Below are positions 40,970-50,335 of a stretch of 64,000 nucleotides of DNA, in pieces (the stretch's first letter is position 1; each line of letters starts with the position of its first letter). Made by a program: the position numbers and the translations under genes. Source of the stretch: Collinsella sp. GTDB lineage: Bacteria > Actinomycetota > Coriobacteriia > Coriobacteriales > Coriobacteriaceae. The stretch covers positions 40,522-104,521 of the forward strand of contig DXLX01000028.1 of the NCBI GenBank assembly GCA_019414515.1, read 5' to 3'. The notes under the pieces were generated by a model, which did no database searches, was not told the origin of the DNA, and saw only the letters and a list, made by a program, of their open reading frames with translations.

Positions 40970-42985
40970 CTACATCACCTCCGCGTGAGGGGTCAAACCA
41001 TTTGCCTTGAGCACCTCGTCGGGGAGCTCGGAATAGAAGTGCTCGGTGCCGGGCACGCGCTTGAAGACCGGACGGGTGTCCAGGCCAATGCGCGGATGGC
41101 TCGAGCGGGGCGCGAAGCGATCGCCCTTGGGGAAATCGCGCGGGCTCGGAACGGCGCCGGGCACCTGGTGCAGGCGGCCCGAACCGCTCTCGATGGACAG
41201 GACGGAACCCAGAAGGCCGCGGGTGTACTCGTGAATCGGGTTGGTGAGCAGCTCCTTGGTGGGCGCCTGCTCAATAACCTGGCCGGCGTACATAACCGTG
41301 ATGTTGTGGGCGACCTCGGCGACCAGCGCCAGGTCGTGCGAAACGAAGATCATGGCAAAGCCGAGCTTGGCCTGAAGGTCGTTGAGCAGCTTGATGACCT
41401 GCTTCTGGACCGTAACGTCCAGAGCGGTCGTGGGCTCGTCGCAGATAACCAGCTTGGGGTCGCGGGTAAGGGCCATAGCGATCAGAACGCGCTGACGCTG
41501 ACCACCGGAAAGCTCGTGCGGATAGCTCTCGAGCGTACGCTTGGGGTCGAGGCCCACGAGCTCCAGGAGTTCCTCGGCGCTACGGGTGCCGCCGCGCTTG
41601 GTGAGCTGCTTCATCTGGGCAGAGATGAGCATGGAGGGGTTGAGCGAGGACAGGGCGTCCTGATAGACCATGGCGATATCGGTACCGCGCAGGCCGAACC
41701 ACTCCTTCTTGCTCATCTTGAGCAGGTCGCGGCCCTCCCAGAGAACCTCGCCGGAAAGATGCTCGTCATCGTCGGTCAGGCCCATGATGGCCAGCGTGGT
41801 GATGGACTTACCGCAGCCGGACTCGCCTACCAGGCCCATGGTCTGGCCGGGACGGACGTCAAAGTTAACGTGGTCGACGACGTTGATATCACCGTGGTGC
41901 TCAAACTGGATGCAGAAATCGCGGACCGAAAGGATCGGCTCAACGGACTCATCGGGCACATGGCGGTCGTTACGCTTGAGCTCGACATCGCGCAGTGCGC
42001 CAAGACGGGCGGACAGGGACTGAGCCTGCTCCTTGTAGGCACGAACGGGGTCGGAAACCAGCAGGTCGGCCTCGCGGCGCTTGGAGGAATCGGTCGGATC
42101 CAGGGCGGCGGAGGGAGCAGCGGCCATGGCGTCGGTAATGCCCTCGGAGAGGATGTTGAGCGCCAGGCAGGTGATCATGATGGCCAGGCCCGGGAACAGT
42201 GCCTGCCACCAACGGCCAGCGAGCACGCCACCGCGTGCGTCGGCGAGAATGTTGCCCCAGGTAGCGGTGGGCTCCTGGATGCCGGCGCCGATGAAGGTCA
42301 GCGAGGCCTCGAAGATAATGGCGTCGGCGACCAGGGTAACGGTGAAGACCATAATCGGAGCGATGCAGTTACGCAGAACATGCTTGATCAGAATCCACGG
42401 AGCCTTGGCGCCGGACACGATGACCGCGCGGACATAGTCCTCACCGTACTCGGACACGATGTTGGCGCGCACGATACGGGCGATCTGCGGGGTGTACATA
42501 AAGCCGATCGCAAAGATGATCGACGGCACGGAATTGCCCAGGATGGAAACGAAAACGGCTGCGAGGGCGATACCCGGGATGGACATGATGATGTCCAGGA
42601 TACGCATGATCGCCTCAGAGATAGACTTGCGCGAAACCGCTGCAAGAGCGCCGACAACGGAACCACAGACCAAAGCCATGGCGGTAGCACCAAAGCCGAT
42701 AATCAGCGAGTAACGTCCGCCGTAGAGCATGCGCGACAGAATGTCGCGACCCTTATCGTCGGTACCGAAGATAAATCCGTTGCCGGGAGCCTGGCGAGCC
42801 GTAAAGATCTCGACCGGGCTATAGGGGGCAAGAAGGGGCGCCAAAATCGCAGTCAGGGCGACCAGCACCAGCACGACGGCGGCAATCTTAGAAGACAGCG
42901 TCATCTTCTTCCAGCCACCGAGCTTGAGCCCCTTGGAGGCAGCCTTCTCGAGCTGCTCGGTTTGCTTCTCTCGAATCTTTACCAT
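40970..42985 (-). CDS. Fused permease-ATPase of the sialic-acid/peptide ABC transporter
   Basis: A 671-residue fusion. Residues about 1-300 are an OppC-type permease (FGTDDKGRDILSRMLYGGRYS; EAA loop VRAVIVSGAKAPWILIKHVL; six helices). After a linker of about 60 charged residues an OppD-type ATPase follows (Walker A GESGCGKSI, signature LSGGQRQRVLIAMA, Walker [14 protein letters not shown]). The C-terminal extension (about 580-671) lacks the cysteine cluster. Permease-ATPase fusion is reported for some SAT-type sialic-acid transporters. The next gene begins at the base after its stop. Confidence 0.9.
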   Translation of the reverse strand: MVKIREKQTEQLEKAASKGLKLGGWKKMTLSSKIAAVVLVLVALTAILAPLLAPYSPVEIFTARQAPGNGFIFGTDDKGRDILSRMLYGGRYSLIIGFGATAMALVCGSVVGALAAVSRKSISEAIMRILDIIMSIPGIALAAVFVSILGNSVPSIIFAIGFMYTPQIARIVRANIVSEYGEDYVRAVIVSGAKAPWILIKHVLRNCIAPIMVFTVTLVADAIIFEASLTFIGAGIQEPTATWGNILADARGGVLAGRWWQALFPGLAIMITCLALNILSEGITDAMAAAPSAALDPTDSSKRREADLLVSDPVRAYKEQAQSLSARLGALRDVELKRNDRHVPDESVEPILSVRDFCIQFEHHGDINVVDHVNFDVRPGQTMGLVGESGCGKSITTLAIMGLTDDDEHLSGEVLWEGRDLLKMSKKEWFGLRGTDIAMVYQDALSSLNPSMLISAQMKQLTKRGGTRSAEELLELVGLDPKRTLESYPHELSGGQRQRVLIAMALTRDPKLVICDEPTTALDVTVQKQVIKLLNDLQAKLGFAMIFVSHDLALVAEVAHNITVMYAGQVIEQAPTKELLTNPIHEYTRGLLGSVLSIESGSGRLHQVPGAVPSPRDFPKGDRFAPRSSHPRIGLDTRPVFKRVPGTEHFYSELPDEVLKANGLTPHAEVM

Positions 42986-42988
42986 AAT

Positions 42989-43945
42989 CTACACCGTCCT
43001 GATGCGCGGGTTGATGAGCAGGTAGAGCATGTCAACCACGATGTTGATGATGATGAAGGCAAGAGCAACGACGATAACGACGCCCTGAACCAGGTTCGCC
43101 TCGTTGCCCTGAACGCCCTGCAGAATCGCAGTGCCCATGCCGGGGAGGTTGAAGATAACCTCGATGACGACGGCGCCGCCCATGAGGTAGCCGATCTTAA
43201 GACCGAGGGTGGTGACCGGGGTGATCAGCGCATTGCGAAGAACGTTGATGCCGACGACGACCTTCTCGGGAACGCCGGCGCCACGAGCCATACGGACATA
43301 GTCCTTGTCGAGCTCCTCGACCATGGCGGTACGCACGATACGAGTCATCTGGCCCGTCAGCGGAAATGCCAAGGCGATAGCGGGCATGATCATACGTCCC
43401 AGATAGCCAACCGGATTCGTGGTGAAGTGAGGCAGAGCACCCGATGCCGGGAGCACCTTAAGGTAGGAAGAGAACAGCAGGATCAACAGAACGGCAAGCC
43501 AGAACGACGGGGTTGCCAAGCCGGCGATGGAAAAGACGCGGATCACTTGGTCCGGCCATTTGTCGCGATACAGTGCCGCGATGACGCCGAGCAAAAACGA
43601 AACGACCGCACCGATGGCAAGACCGATGAAGGTCAGCTGCATCGTGACGGGCAGGGCCGTGGAGATGCGCTTGGCAACGGAGTTGCGGGCAGCGCCGTAG
43701 GTACCCATGTCGCCATGAATCAAATCGCCCATATAGCGCACGTAGCGCACAGGCCAGGGGTCGTCCAGACCATACTTCTCATGGTACTCGGCAACCGCCT
43801 CGGGCGAGGCACCGTCACCCAACGCCGTGTAGGCGGGGTCGGTCTTGGAGAACGACATAAGGAAGAACACCAGGACGGTGACGCCCAATGCCATGATCGG
43901 CAGCGCCACAAGACGCCTTCCAATCAAACGTAGCAAGTTGTTCAC
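42989..43945 (-). CDS. ABC transporter permease (OppB/SatB type)
   Basis: A 318-residue permease with the DppB-like start NNLLRLIGRRLVALPIMALG, six expected helices and an EAA loop (RMARGAGVPEKVVVGINVLR). GTG 43945 chosen because GGGGAG stands five bases upstream. Partner of the fused permease-ATPase. Confidence 0.9.
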   Translation of the reverse strand: MNNLLRLIGRRLVALPIMALGVTVLVFFLMSFSKTDPAYTALGDGASPEAVAEYHEKYGLDDPWPVRYVRYMGDLIHGDMGTYGAARNSVAKRISTALPVTMQLTFIGLAIGAVVSFLLGVIAALYRDKWPDQVIRVFSIAGLATPSFWLAVLLILLFSSYLKVLPASGALPHFTTNPVGYLGRMIMPAIALAFPLTGQMTRIVRTAMVEELDKDYVRMARGAGVPEKVVVGINVLRNALITPVTTLGLKIGYLMGGAVVIEVIFNLPGMGTAILQGVQGNEANLVQGVVIVVALAFIIINIVVDMLYLLINPRIRTV

Positions 43946-44005
43946 GTTCTCTCCCCTTTCTTTTGTCGGTAGGACCAACTGGTATATGAGTACGGATACT
44001 CATTA

Positions 44006-44041
44006 CAAGACCCGAGCGACATCGTTGCCGCCCGGGTCTTT
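44006..44041 (-). terminator. Intra-operon hairpin after the binding-protein gene
   Basis: AAGACCCG(G)GC and GC(T)CGGGTCTT pair around CGGCAACGATGTC; TTGTAATG follows on the minus strand. A partial terminator that lowers expression of the permease genes relative to the binding protein. Confidence 0.6.
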
Positions 44042-44102
44042 GTTTCAACTATGAGGATACGGTCCCAACGGCCGACATCCTGCATACAGACTCAAGCGAG
44101 TC

Positions 44103-45716
44103 TTACGCCTTGACGGTCGCAACGCCCCTGAAGGACATGCTCGTCGTGCCGATGCCCTTGAAGCCGTCGAGAGCCTCGCCGTTGGGCGCGGTGGACGGAT
44201 CGTCCCAGGAAGCGGAGACGGTCTTGACGTGGACAACGGGGTACAGAACGGCGTTGTCGGCGATGATGTCGAAGCACTCGTTCCACTTCTTCTGCTGCTC
44301 GTCGCCCTCGGCGGCAAGAGCCTCGTCCATGAGACCGTGAAGCTTCTGCCACTCAGCGGACTCCTTCCACGGGCAACGGGTCTGCATCCAGACGTTGTCG
44401 CCATACCACCAGTTGAGCAGCAGGTCGGGGTCAGCGCCGAAGCAGGAAGGATCGCCAGGGGCAAGGAGGATATCGTAGGCCTCGCCGCCGTCGATGGCAG
44501 CGTAGGTGGCCGGCGAGGTATCGGTCTGGATGGTCACCTCAAAGCCGAGAGCGTCGAGGTCGTTCTTGACCTGGGCGGCCATGCCCTTGATCTGCTCGTT
44601 GTCGGTGGTGCGCAGGGTGATGGCACCCGGGGTGATGCCGGACTCCTCGATGAGCTTCTTAGCCTTCTTGGCGTCGGTCTTGTACACCGTGGAAGCCTCA
44701 TGATAATTGGTGAAGCTCTTGGGCAGGTAGCAGCTGGCAGCGGTGGCAAGGCCGGCAAAGGTGTTGCTGACCATCTTCTCGGTGTCGAGCGCATACATGA
44801 CAGCCTGACGGACCTTGACGTTGTTCCAAGGCTCCTTGGCGACGTTGAACATGATGAAGCGGGTGCCGAAACCCTGAACGTTATCGATCTTGCAGCCGGC
44901 GCTCTCGAGCTGGTCGACGGCGTCAGCGGTAACGAGCTCCATAACGAGCGTGGAGCCCTCCTGCTGAGCGGTAACGCGAGCGGTGGGGTCGGTCAGGATG
45001 CTGTACTGGATCTTCTTATCCTCGGCAGCATACTCACCGTTGTACTCGGGGTTGGGAACCAGGGTGATCTCGGTATCGGAGATAGAGTCGTACATCCAGG
45101 GGCCGGAGCCGATCGGCTGCTTGGCGCGATCCTCCTCGGTCTGGGTGGCCGGGGTAACGCGGATGATGGCAAGACGATCCTTGAGCAGAGAGAAGTTGGG
45201 GACCTTGGTCTTGACCGTCACGGTGCTGGCGTCCTTAGCCTCGATGGACTCGAAGGGCTGGAAGAACGGAGCATAGGTAGCGGAAGCGGCGCAAGCGGTG
45301 TAGGAGGCAACGACATCGTCAGCGGTGACCTCGGTGCCATCGGAGAACTTGGCGCCCTTGCGGATGGTAACCTCGAAAGTGGTGTCGTCCACAGACTTGG
45401 GGTCGTCGGTGGCGAGCTCGTTGAAGGTGCTGTAGTCGTGGTAATCGATGCCGTAGAGGCCCTCGACGACGTGCCAGTTAGCACCCAGGCCCACAGCGGA
45501 GCCGGTGCTGGCGGGGTCGAAGCTGGACGGAGCGTAAGCGGAACCAGCGGTGATCACGCCGCCGCCACGGTTGGCGGAATCGGTGGAACCGGAAGCGGAA
45601 CCCTCGTCGCTAGAGCTGCCACCGCAGCCGGTGAGACCAAGGCCGGCGACAGCAGCGACGCTGCCGGTGAGGCCGAGGAACGAACGCCTGGACATACCCT
45701 TGTTGATGATGGCCAT
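44103..45716 (-). CDS. Solute-binding lipoprotein of the sialic-acid/peptide ABC transporter
   Basis: A 537-residue family 5 extracellular binding protein. The signal peptide has MSRRSFLGLTGS (twin arginine) and lipobox GLGLTGC. The linker is Ser/Gly-rich. First gene of the nan block and likely the sialic-acid (SatA-like) receptor, inferred from context; by family alone peptide binding is equally possible. ATG 45716 has TAGGAG at good spacing. Confidence 0.85.
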   Translation of the reverse strand: MAIINKGMSRRSFLGLTGSVAAVAGLGLTGCGGSSSDEGSASGSTDSANRGGGVITAGSAYAPSSFDPASTGSAVGLGANWHVVEGLYGIDYHDYSTFNELATDDPKSVDDTTFEVTIRKGAKFSDGTEVTADDVVASYTACAASATYAPFFQPFESIEAKDASTVTVKTKVPNFSLLKDRLAIIRVTPATQTEEDRAKQPIGSGPWMYDSISDTEITLVPNPEYNGEYAAEDKKIQYSILTDPTARVTAQQEGSTLVMELVTADAVDQLESAGCKIDNVQGFGTRFIMFNVAKEPWNNVKVRQAVMYALDTEKMVSNTFAGLATAASCYLPKSFTNYHEASTVYKTDAKKAKKLIEESGITPGAITLRTTDNEQIKGMAAQVKNDLDALGFEVTIQTDTSPATYAAIDGGEAYDILLAPGDPSCFGADPDLLLNWWYGDNVWMQTRCPWKESAEWQKLHGLMDEALAAEGDEQQKKWNECFDIIADNAVLYPVVHVKTVSASWDDPSTAPNGEALDGFKGIGTTSMSFRGVATVKA

Positions 45717-45807
45717 GTCTTCTCCTATCAATAGAGAATCTTACCCGGGAGCACCTAGACTTGCCCCCGCGCAACTTGCGGACGATATATACCTTACCTA
45801 CCGACAA

Positions 45808-45916
45808 ACCCAACTTGGGTGCCGCGCTCGGCGACCGATACATACATACGCTTGAACGGTATTTACTACCGTTCACCGAATTCATTGACAAACGATTCGA
45901 CAGACAGTATGTATCG
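45808..45916 (-). promoter_or_regulatory. Control region of the nan operon with nested palindromes
   Basis: On the minus strand -35 TTGTCA (45886-45891) and -10 TAGTAA (45863-45868) are 17 bases apart. The -10 is inside the perfect dyad TGAACGGTA-N5-TACCGTTCA (45853-45875). CGATACATAC/GTATGTATCG (45836-45845, 45907-45916) flank the promoter as a second inverted pair, and ACCCAACTTGGGT (45808-45820) is a third palindrome in the leader. The regulator is not in the window. Beyond it, 45917-46030 shows no gene. Confidence 0.6.
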
Positions 45917-46030
45917 ACGAGGTGAGATATCAGTCTTCGTCAACCCGCAGGATAGCAGGGTTATTCACCATGGCTAGTCAAACGTTTTAGCGTTAATAAA
46001 ACCCGAAATCAGCAGGTAATCGCCGCGAAA

Positions 46031-46055
46031 TAAATGATTGAAAATCAGCCAATCA
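46031..46055 (-). terminator. Weak terminator of uvrC
   Basis: TGATTG and CAATCA pair across nine bases; TTTATTTC follows on the minus strand. Short stem, so uncertain. Confidence 0.45.
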
Positions 46056-46081
46056 TGTATATCAGTTGTTTAGAAGCGCGT

Positions 46082-48028
46082 TTAGTTTTCGGAACGGCTG
46101 GCCGATGCTTGGGCGCGCTCGGCATTCCATGCAACAAGTGCCTCGTGGACCGCTTTGGCGACATCGGCCGGAACGCCTCGAACTTCCGCAATCTCCTGCT
46201 CGCTTGCCGCGCGCAAACGCTTCATCGAGCCAAAATGGCGCATAATGGCACGTTTTCTGGTGGGTCCCACGCCCGGAACGTCGTCAAGCACCGAAACCGT
46301 CATAGCCTTATCGCGCAACTCGCGATGGAACGTAATCGCAAATCGGTGGGATTCATCGCGAACCTGCTTGATCAGATAAAGCGAAGCGGAGCCGGTCGGC
46401 AGCACGACGGGGGTCTCGTCCCACGGCACGAAAACTTCCTCATCGGCCTTTGCCAAGCCACAAACTGGTATATCGAGGCCAAGCGCCTCAAGTTGCTTAA
46501 TTGCAGCGGTCAATTGCGGTTTGCCGCCATCGACAACGAGCAAATCGGGGCGCGAGCCAAAGCGCTCGTCCGCCATGCGCTCGGGAGCATAGCGACGCCC
46601 CAGAACCTCGGACATCGATACGAAGTCGTTCGCCTCGTCCAATTCGGCCTGAATTTTAAAGCGACGATACTGGCCCTTGTCGGCACGGCCGTTGGTAAAT
46701 ACCACCATCGAAGCGACGGTAAAGGTGCCGTGCAACGTCGAGATATCGAAGCACTCGATGCGCAACGGCGGCGCAGGCAGCGCCAGCGCGCTTTCGAGCT
46801 CCAGGAGCGCCTGATTAGTGCGATCGTCAGCATACCCCGTGCGCATCATGTAGCGCATGAGGGCATGGCGCGCATTTTTGGAAGCCATATCGAGCAGGCG
46901 GTGCTTTTCGCCGCGCTGCGGCCTATGGAGATGGCAAGAGCGTTCGCGCTTGCCCGCAAGCCACTCCCCCAACGCTTCGGCGTCCTCAAGCTCGACAGAG
47001 AGATTGATCTCGGCTGGAATATCAGCCGTCTCGTCGTAATAGCGCTTAAGAAAGCCCGATTGAAGCTCTTCCTCGTCGACATCCAGGCCTTTATCGAGGA
47101 TGAACTCACAAGTTCGAACCGTTCGGCCCTCGCGAACGACAAAGACACAGGCGGCAGAGATAGTCTCTTCGCGATAGAAGCCGATGACGTCGATATCGAC
47201 GCTCGATGGAAAAACGACCTGTTGGCGATCGTCCAGGCCCCTAATGACTTCCAGGCGACGCTTGACGCGCGCCGCACGCTCAAAATCGAGCGTCTCGGCT
47301 GCCTCCGTCATCTCGGACGTAAGCTCGTCAACGACATCCTTGCGATGGCCCGACAAGAAACGTTCGACACGTTTGACGTTCTTGGCATAGTCGGCAGGGG
47401 AAATCGCGCCGATGCATGCGCCCGGCCCGCGCCCGACATGGTAGTCAAAGCAGGGACGCCCGTTTTGCGCGCAAATCATATTGACGATGTCTTCTTCGCC
47501 CTTATGAGATTCGACGATGCGGCGGCAGCGGCGCCATTCCGCACAGGATGCCGAGCAAATAGGAATAACCTTGCGTAGCGTATCGATGGTCTCACGCGCC
47601 GCACGGCTATCGGTATAGGGGCCAAAATAGCGCGTTCCCGGTTTATGACGCTCTCGCGTGTATTTAATAGCCGGAAACAAGTCGCTCTTGGTAATGGCGA
47701 TAAAGGGATAGCTTTTATCGTCTTTGAGATCGACGTTAAAGTACGGATGGTACTGGCCAATCAGATTGCGCTCGAGCACCAATGCCTCGTGCTCGGTCTC
47801 CACCACGATATAGTCGAAGCTCGCCACCAGCTGCATCATGAGCGGGATCTTTTGACGCTCGTCCTGCAGCGTCACGTATTGACGCATACGGGCACGCAGG
47901 TTTTTTGCCTTGCCCACATAGATGACATCACCCTTGGCATCTTTCCAAAGGTAGCAGCCGGGTTGCGTGGGAACGCGCGAAACCTGCTCGGCAAGTGTTG
48001 GAATGTTGTCGTGACCTGCCACGCGCAC
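46082..48028 (-). CDS. uvrC: Excinuclease ABC subunit C
   Basis: A 648-residue nucleotide-excision repair nuclease that makes both incisions. GIY-YIG domain at the N-terminus (PGCYLWKDAKGDVIYVGKAK), cysteine-rich linker (CSASCAEWRRC), UvrB-binding region near 230-270, RNase H-like nuclease (LRIECFDISTLHGT, LLVVDGGKPQL) and C-terminal helix-hairpin-helix (VPGVGPTRKRAIMRHFGS). GTG start immediately after the murJ stop. uvrA and uvrB are also in the window but not adjacent. Confidence 0.95.
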   Translation of the reverse strand: MRVAGHDNIPTLAEQVSRVPTQPGCYLWKDAKGDVIYVGKAKNLRARMRQYVTLQDERQKIPLMMQLVASFDYIVVETEHEALVLERNLIGQYHPYFNVDLKDDKSYPFIAITKSDLFPAIKYTRERHKPGTRYFGPYTDSRAARETIDTLRKVIPICSASCAEWRRCRRIVESHKGEEDIVNMICAQNGRPCFDYHVGRGPGACIGAISPADYAKNVKRVERFLSGHRKDVVDELTSEMTEAAETLDFERAARVKRRLEVIRGLDDRQQVVFPSSVDIDVIGFYREETISAACVFVVREGRTVRTCEFILDKGLDVDEEELQSGFLKRYYDETADIPAEINLSVELEDAEALGEWLAGKRERSCHLHRPQRGEKHRLLDMASKNARHALMRYMMRTGYADDRTNQALLELESALALPAPPLRIECFDISTLHGTFTVASMVVFTNGRADKGQYRRFKIQAELDEANDFVSMSEVLGRRYAPERMADERFGSRPDLLVVDGGKPQLTAAIKQLEALGLDIPVCGLAKADEEVFVPWDETPVVLPTGSASLYLIKQVRDESHRFAITFHRELRDKAMTVSVLDDVPGVGPTRKRAIMRHFGSMKRLRAASEQEIAEVRGVPADVAKAVHEALVAWNAERAQASASRSEN

Positions 48029-50332
48029 CTACTTGCGACGAAGCAGCGCCGAGACCTCGGGCATCTTAAAGACGAAGGCAAGACCAAAAGTTACAGCGAG
48101 CGAGACGACGCCTGCAACACAAACGTAGCCCAGGGTAATGAGGATCGAGCTGCCAAGCGCTCCGACAAAGTGCTCAAGTGCCCACATGACGCCGGCGCCC
48201 GCGGCAGCGCCCAAGCCACCGAACAGTAGGCCGAAGAAACCGCCATGCAGGATAGACTTGACCTGAAGGCCATGCAGACGACGGCGCAGCCACCACAGTG
48301 AGCATCCGACCAAGACCACGTAGTCAACGACGTACGAAAGCGCAATTGCCGGCATACCGTAGCCCAGCACCACGCCAAACAGCAGCACAGAACCGGCCTG
48401 GCCGATAGCGGAGTACAGGCAATAGCGGCTATAAGGTTTCATATCGAGCAGGGCCGAGAAGCTCTTCTGCATCAGCACGACCACGCCGTAGAGCGGCAGG
48501 GAAAGTGCCAGATAGATAAGGAACTCCGACACCAGCGCCACACCGGATTCATCGAACTTGCCGGCGCAGTAGATCATGTTGAGCGGACGGGCGAAGACGA
48601 TCAGATACATCGCAAACGGAATCAGGAAGAAGAGCATCTGGGCGACACCGCGCGAAATGCCCGTGCGGACGCTGTCGTAATCCTTCTCCTGCGCATCGTG
48701 AGAGAGTTCGGTATAGAGTGCCGTCGAAAGCGAGGCGGCGATCAGCGCATAGGGCAATGTGTACCACAGGCGCGCATATGCGATGACGGAAGGGCCGGTC
48801 TCGGGCTGCACCACCAGCGCGGCGGCATTGGTAATGGAGGTCGAGACAAACATGCACACCGTGGCGAGCAGCGTCGGGATACCAAGCGCGATCGTCTGTC
48901 GCAGCGCGGGATCCTTAAAGTCGATATGGATATGAGGATGCACGCCATGCTTGCCAAGCGCGGGAATCTGGCAGGCCATCTGGACAAAGACGCCGAGGGT
49001 CGTACCAACTGCGATCAAGATAATACCGGCCTGCTCGCCAAATTGTGCAGACACGGGAGCAAAGCCCATAAAGCTGGCGATGACGATGACATTGTTGAGA
49101 ACCGGGGCAAACGTCGACCAGAAATAGTCGCGGTGTGCGTTGAGAACGCCCGAGAACACCGAGCCCAAGCCATAAAACAGAATTTGAATAGCAAAGAAGC
49201 GGAACATGAACGCAGCGGTATCCATGCTGCCGCCATCGCCCGAAAGGAACGACTGCGTCCAAATAAAGCCGGGAGCAAACACGGTGCCCAGCAGCGAGAT
49301 ACCGCCCAGCAGCAGAAGCAGAATACCAAGCAGGTTGCCGACATACTCGTTCGATGCCTCGCGACCCTGCTCGCGCCTCACACCCATATACACCGGCAAA
49401 AACGCCGTAACGAGCATGCCGCCCATCACGAGCTCGTAGAGCATGTTGGGCAGGTTGTTGGCAACCTGATAGGAGGACGAGAGCAGCGACATACCGATGG
49501 CGGCCGCCATGGCCCACGTGCGGATAAACCCGGTGACACGCGACACGATGGTCAGCACGGTCATAAGGCCAGCAGAACGACCAACCGTGGAGTAGTCCGA
49601 CGAACCCATATCGTCTACGTCGTCCTGAGAGTCCTCATAAACCTCATCTTGTGGCGGCAAATCGTCCACGACGGCAAAGGAGCCGGTCATCGCAAAGGGA
49701 TCGTCAACCAAAACGGCGTCATCAGCAGGTGCGGCGTCATCGCTGTTCGGCATGTTGTTACCGGATACGGCATCATCATCGAATATGGCATGGTCGCCAA
49801 ACACCGTGTCAACTTCATTGGCGGCGACGGTTCGGGCAGAAAACGACAGAGGGTCCCAGTCGTCATCACCGTCGATGGCCACGCCCTCGACGGGATCGGT
49901 CGAACCAAGCGGCGACCATTCGTCATCCGAAAGAAGCGGTTCGCCATCATCATGAGCCGTGGGCTTGGCGGAATGAGCGGCAGGAGCGCTCTGCGGTGTG
50001 CTCTTTCCCTGGGCTGCCATCAAAAACACCGCCGTCTCATCGGGACGCGGCTCACGAGGAGCCTCGGAGGCGATCGGCATCACGCTGGCGCTCGATTGAG
50101 CGGCGGCCAAAAAGACAGCCGTCTCATCGGGACGAGCCGAAGAAAGAACCGTACGGGGAAGTGCCGTGCCGGCACCGGCGGCACGCAAGTACACGGCCGT
50201 CTCGCCCGGGTCAGCGGCAGCGGACCAGGCGTTTCGAATCTCGTTATCGAACGAAGCGGCCTCGGGCGCGGGCGTCTGAGGAGCCGACCCTTTTGCAAAG
50301 TGAGCTCCGCGCTTTGATTCTTCCTGCGGCAT
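48029..50332 (-). CDS. murJ: MurJ lipid II flippase with a long cytoplasmic tail
   Basis: A 767-residue protein. The C-terminal part (from about residue 247) is a MviN/MurJ MOP-family flippase with about 14 helices (VLTIVSRVTGFIRTWAMAAA onward) that moves lipid II outward for peptidoglycan synthesis. The first 246 residues form an acidic, low-complexity tail, absent from E. coli MurJ, with three repeats of (D/G)ETAV(F/Y)L at Thr45, Thr71 and Thr100 and one DTVF at Thr176. These resemble phosphothreonine FHA-binding sites of actinobacterial kinases. The start is three bases after the ybaK stop with AGAGGA upstream. Confidence 0.9.
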   Translation of the reverse strand: MPQEESKRGAHFAKGSAPQTPAPEAASFDNEIRNAWSAAADPGETAVYLRAAGAGTALPRTVLSSARPDETAVFLAAAQSSASVMPIASEAPREPRPDETAVFLMAAQGKSTPQSAPAAHSAKPTAHDDGEPLLSDDEWSPLGSTDPVEGVAIDGDDDWDPLSFSARTVAANEVDTVFGDHAIFDDDAVSGNNMPNSDDAAPADDAVLVDDPFAMTGSFAVVDDLPPQDEVYEDSQDDVDDMGSSDYSTVGRSAGLMTVLTIVSRVTGFIRTWAMAAAIGMSLLSSSYQVANNLPNMLYELVMGGMLVTAFLPVYMGVRREQGREASNEYVGNLLGILLLLLGGISLLGTVFAPGFIWTQSFLSGDGGSMDTAAFMFRFFAIQILFYGLGSVFSGVLNAHRDYFWSTFAPVLNNVIVIASFMGFAPVSAQFGEQAGIILIAVGTTLGVFVQMACQIPALGKHGVHPHIHIDFKDPALRQTIALGIPTLLATVCMFVSTSITNAAALVVQPETGPSVIAYARLWYTLPYALIAASLSTALYTELSHDAQEKDYDSVRTGISRGVAQMLFFLIPFAMYLIVFARPLNMIYCAGKFDESGVALVSEFLIYLALSLPLYGVVVLMQKSFSALLDMKPYSRYCLYSAIGQAGSVLLFGVVLGYGMPAIALSYVVDYVVLVGCSLWWLRRRLHGLQVKSILHGGFFGLLFGGLGAAAGAGVMWALEHFVGALGSSILITLGYVCVAGVVSLAVTFGLAFVFKMPEVSALLRRK

Positions 50333-50335
50333 CGC

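Noticed and set aside
40055..43933. A 1292-codon plus-strand open frame
   Set aside because: It is antisense to the ABC transporter genes, which carry intact Walker and permease motifs. The translation is low-complexity and matches nothing; it arises from GC-rich codon use.
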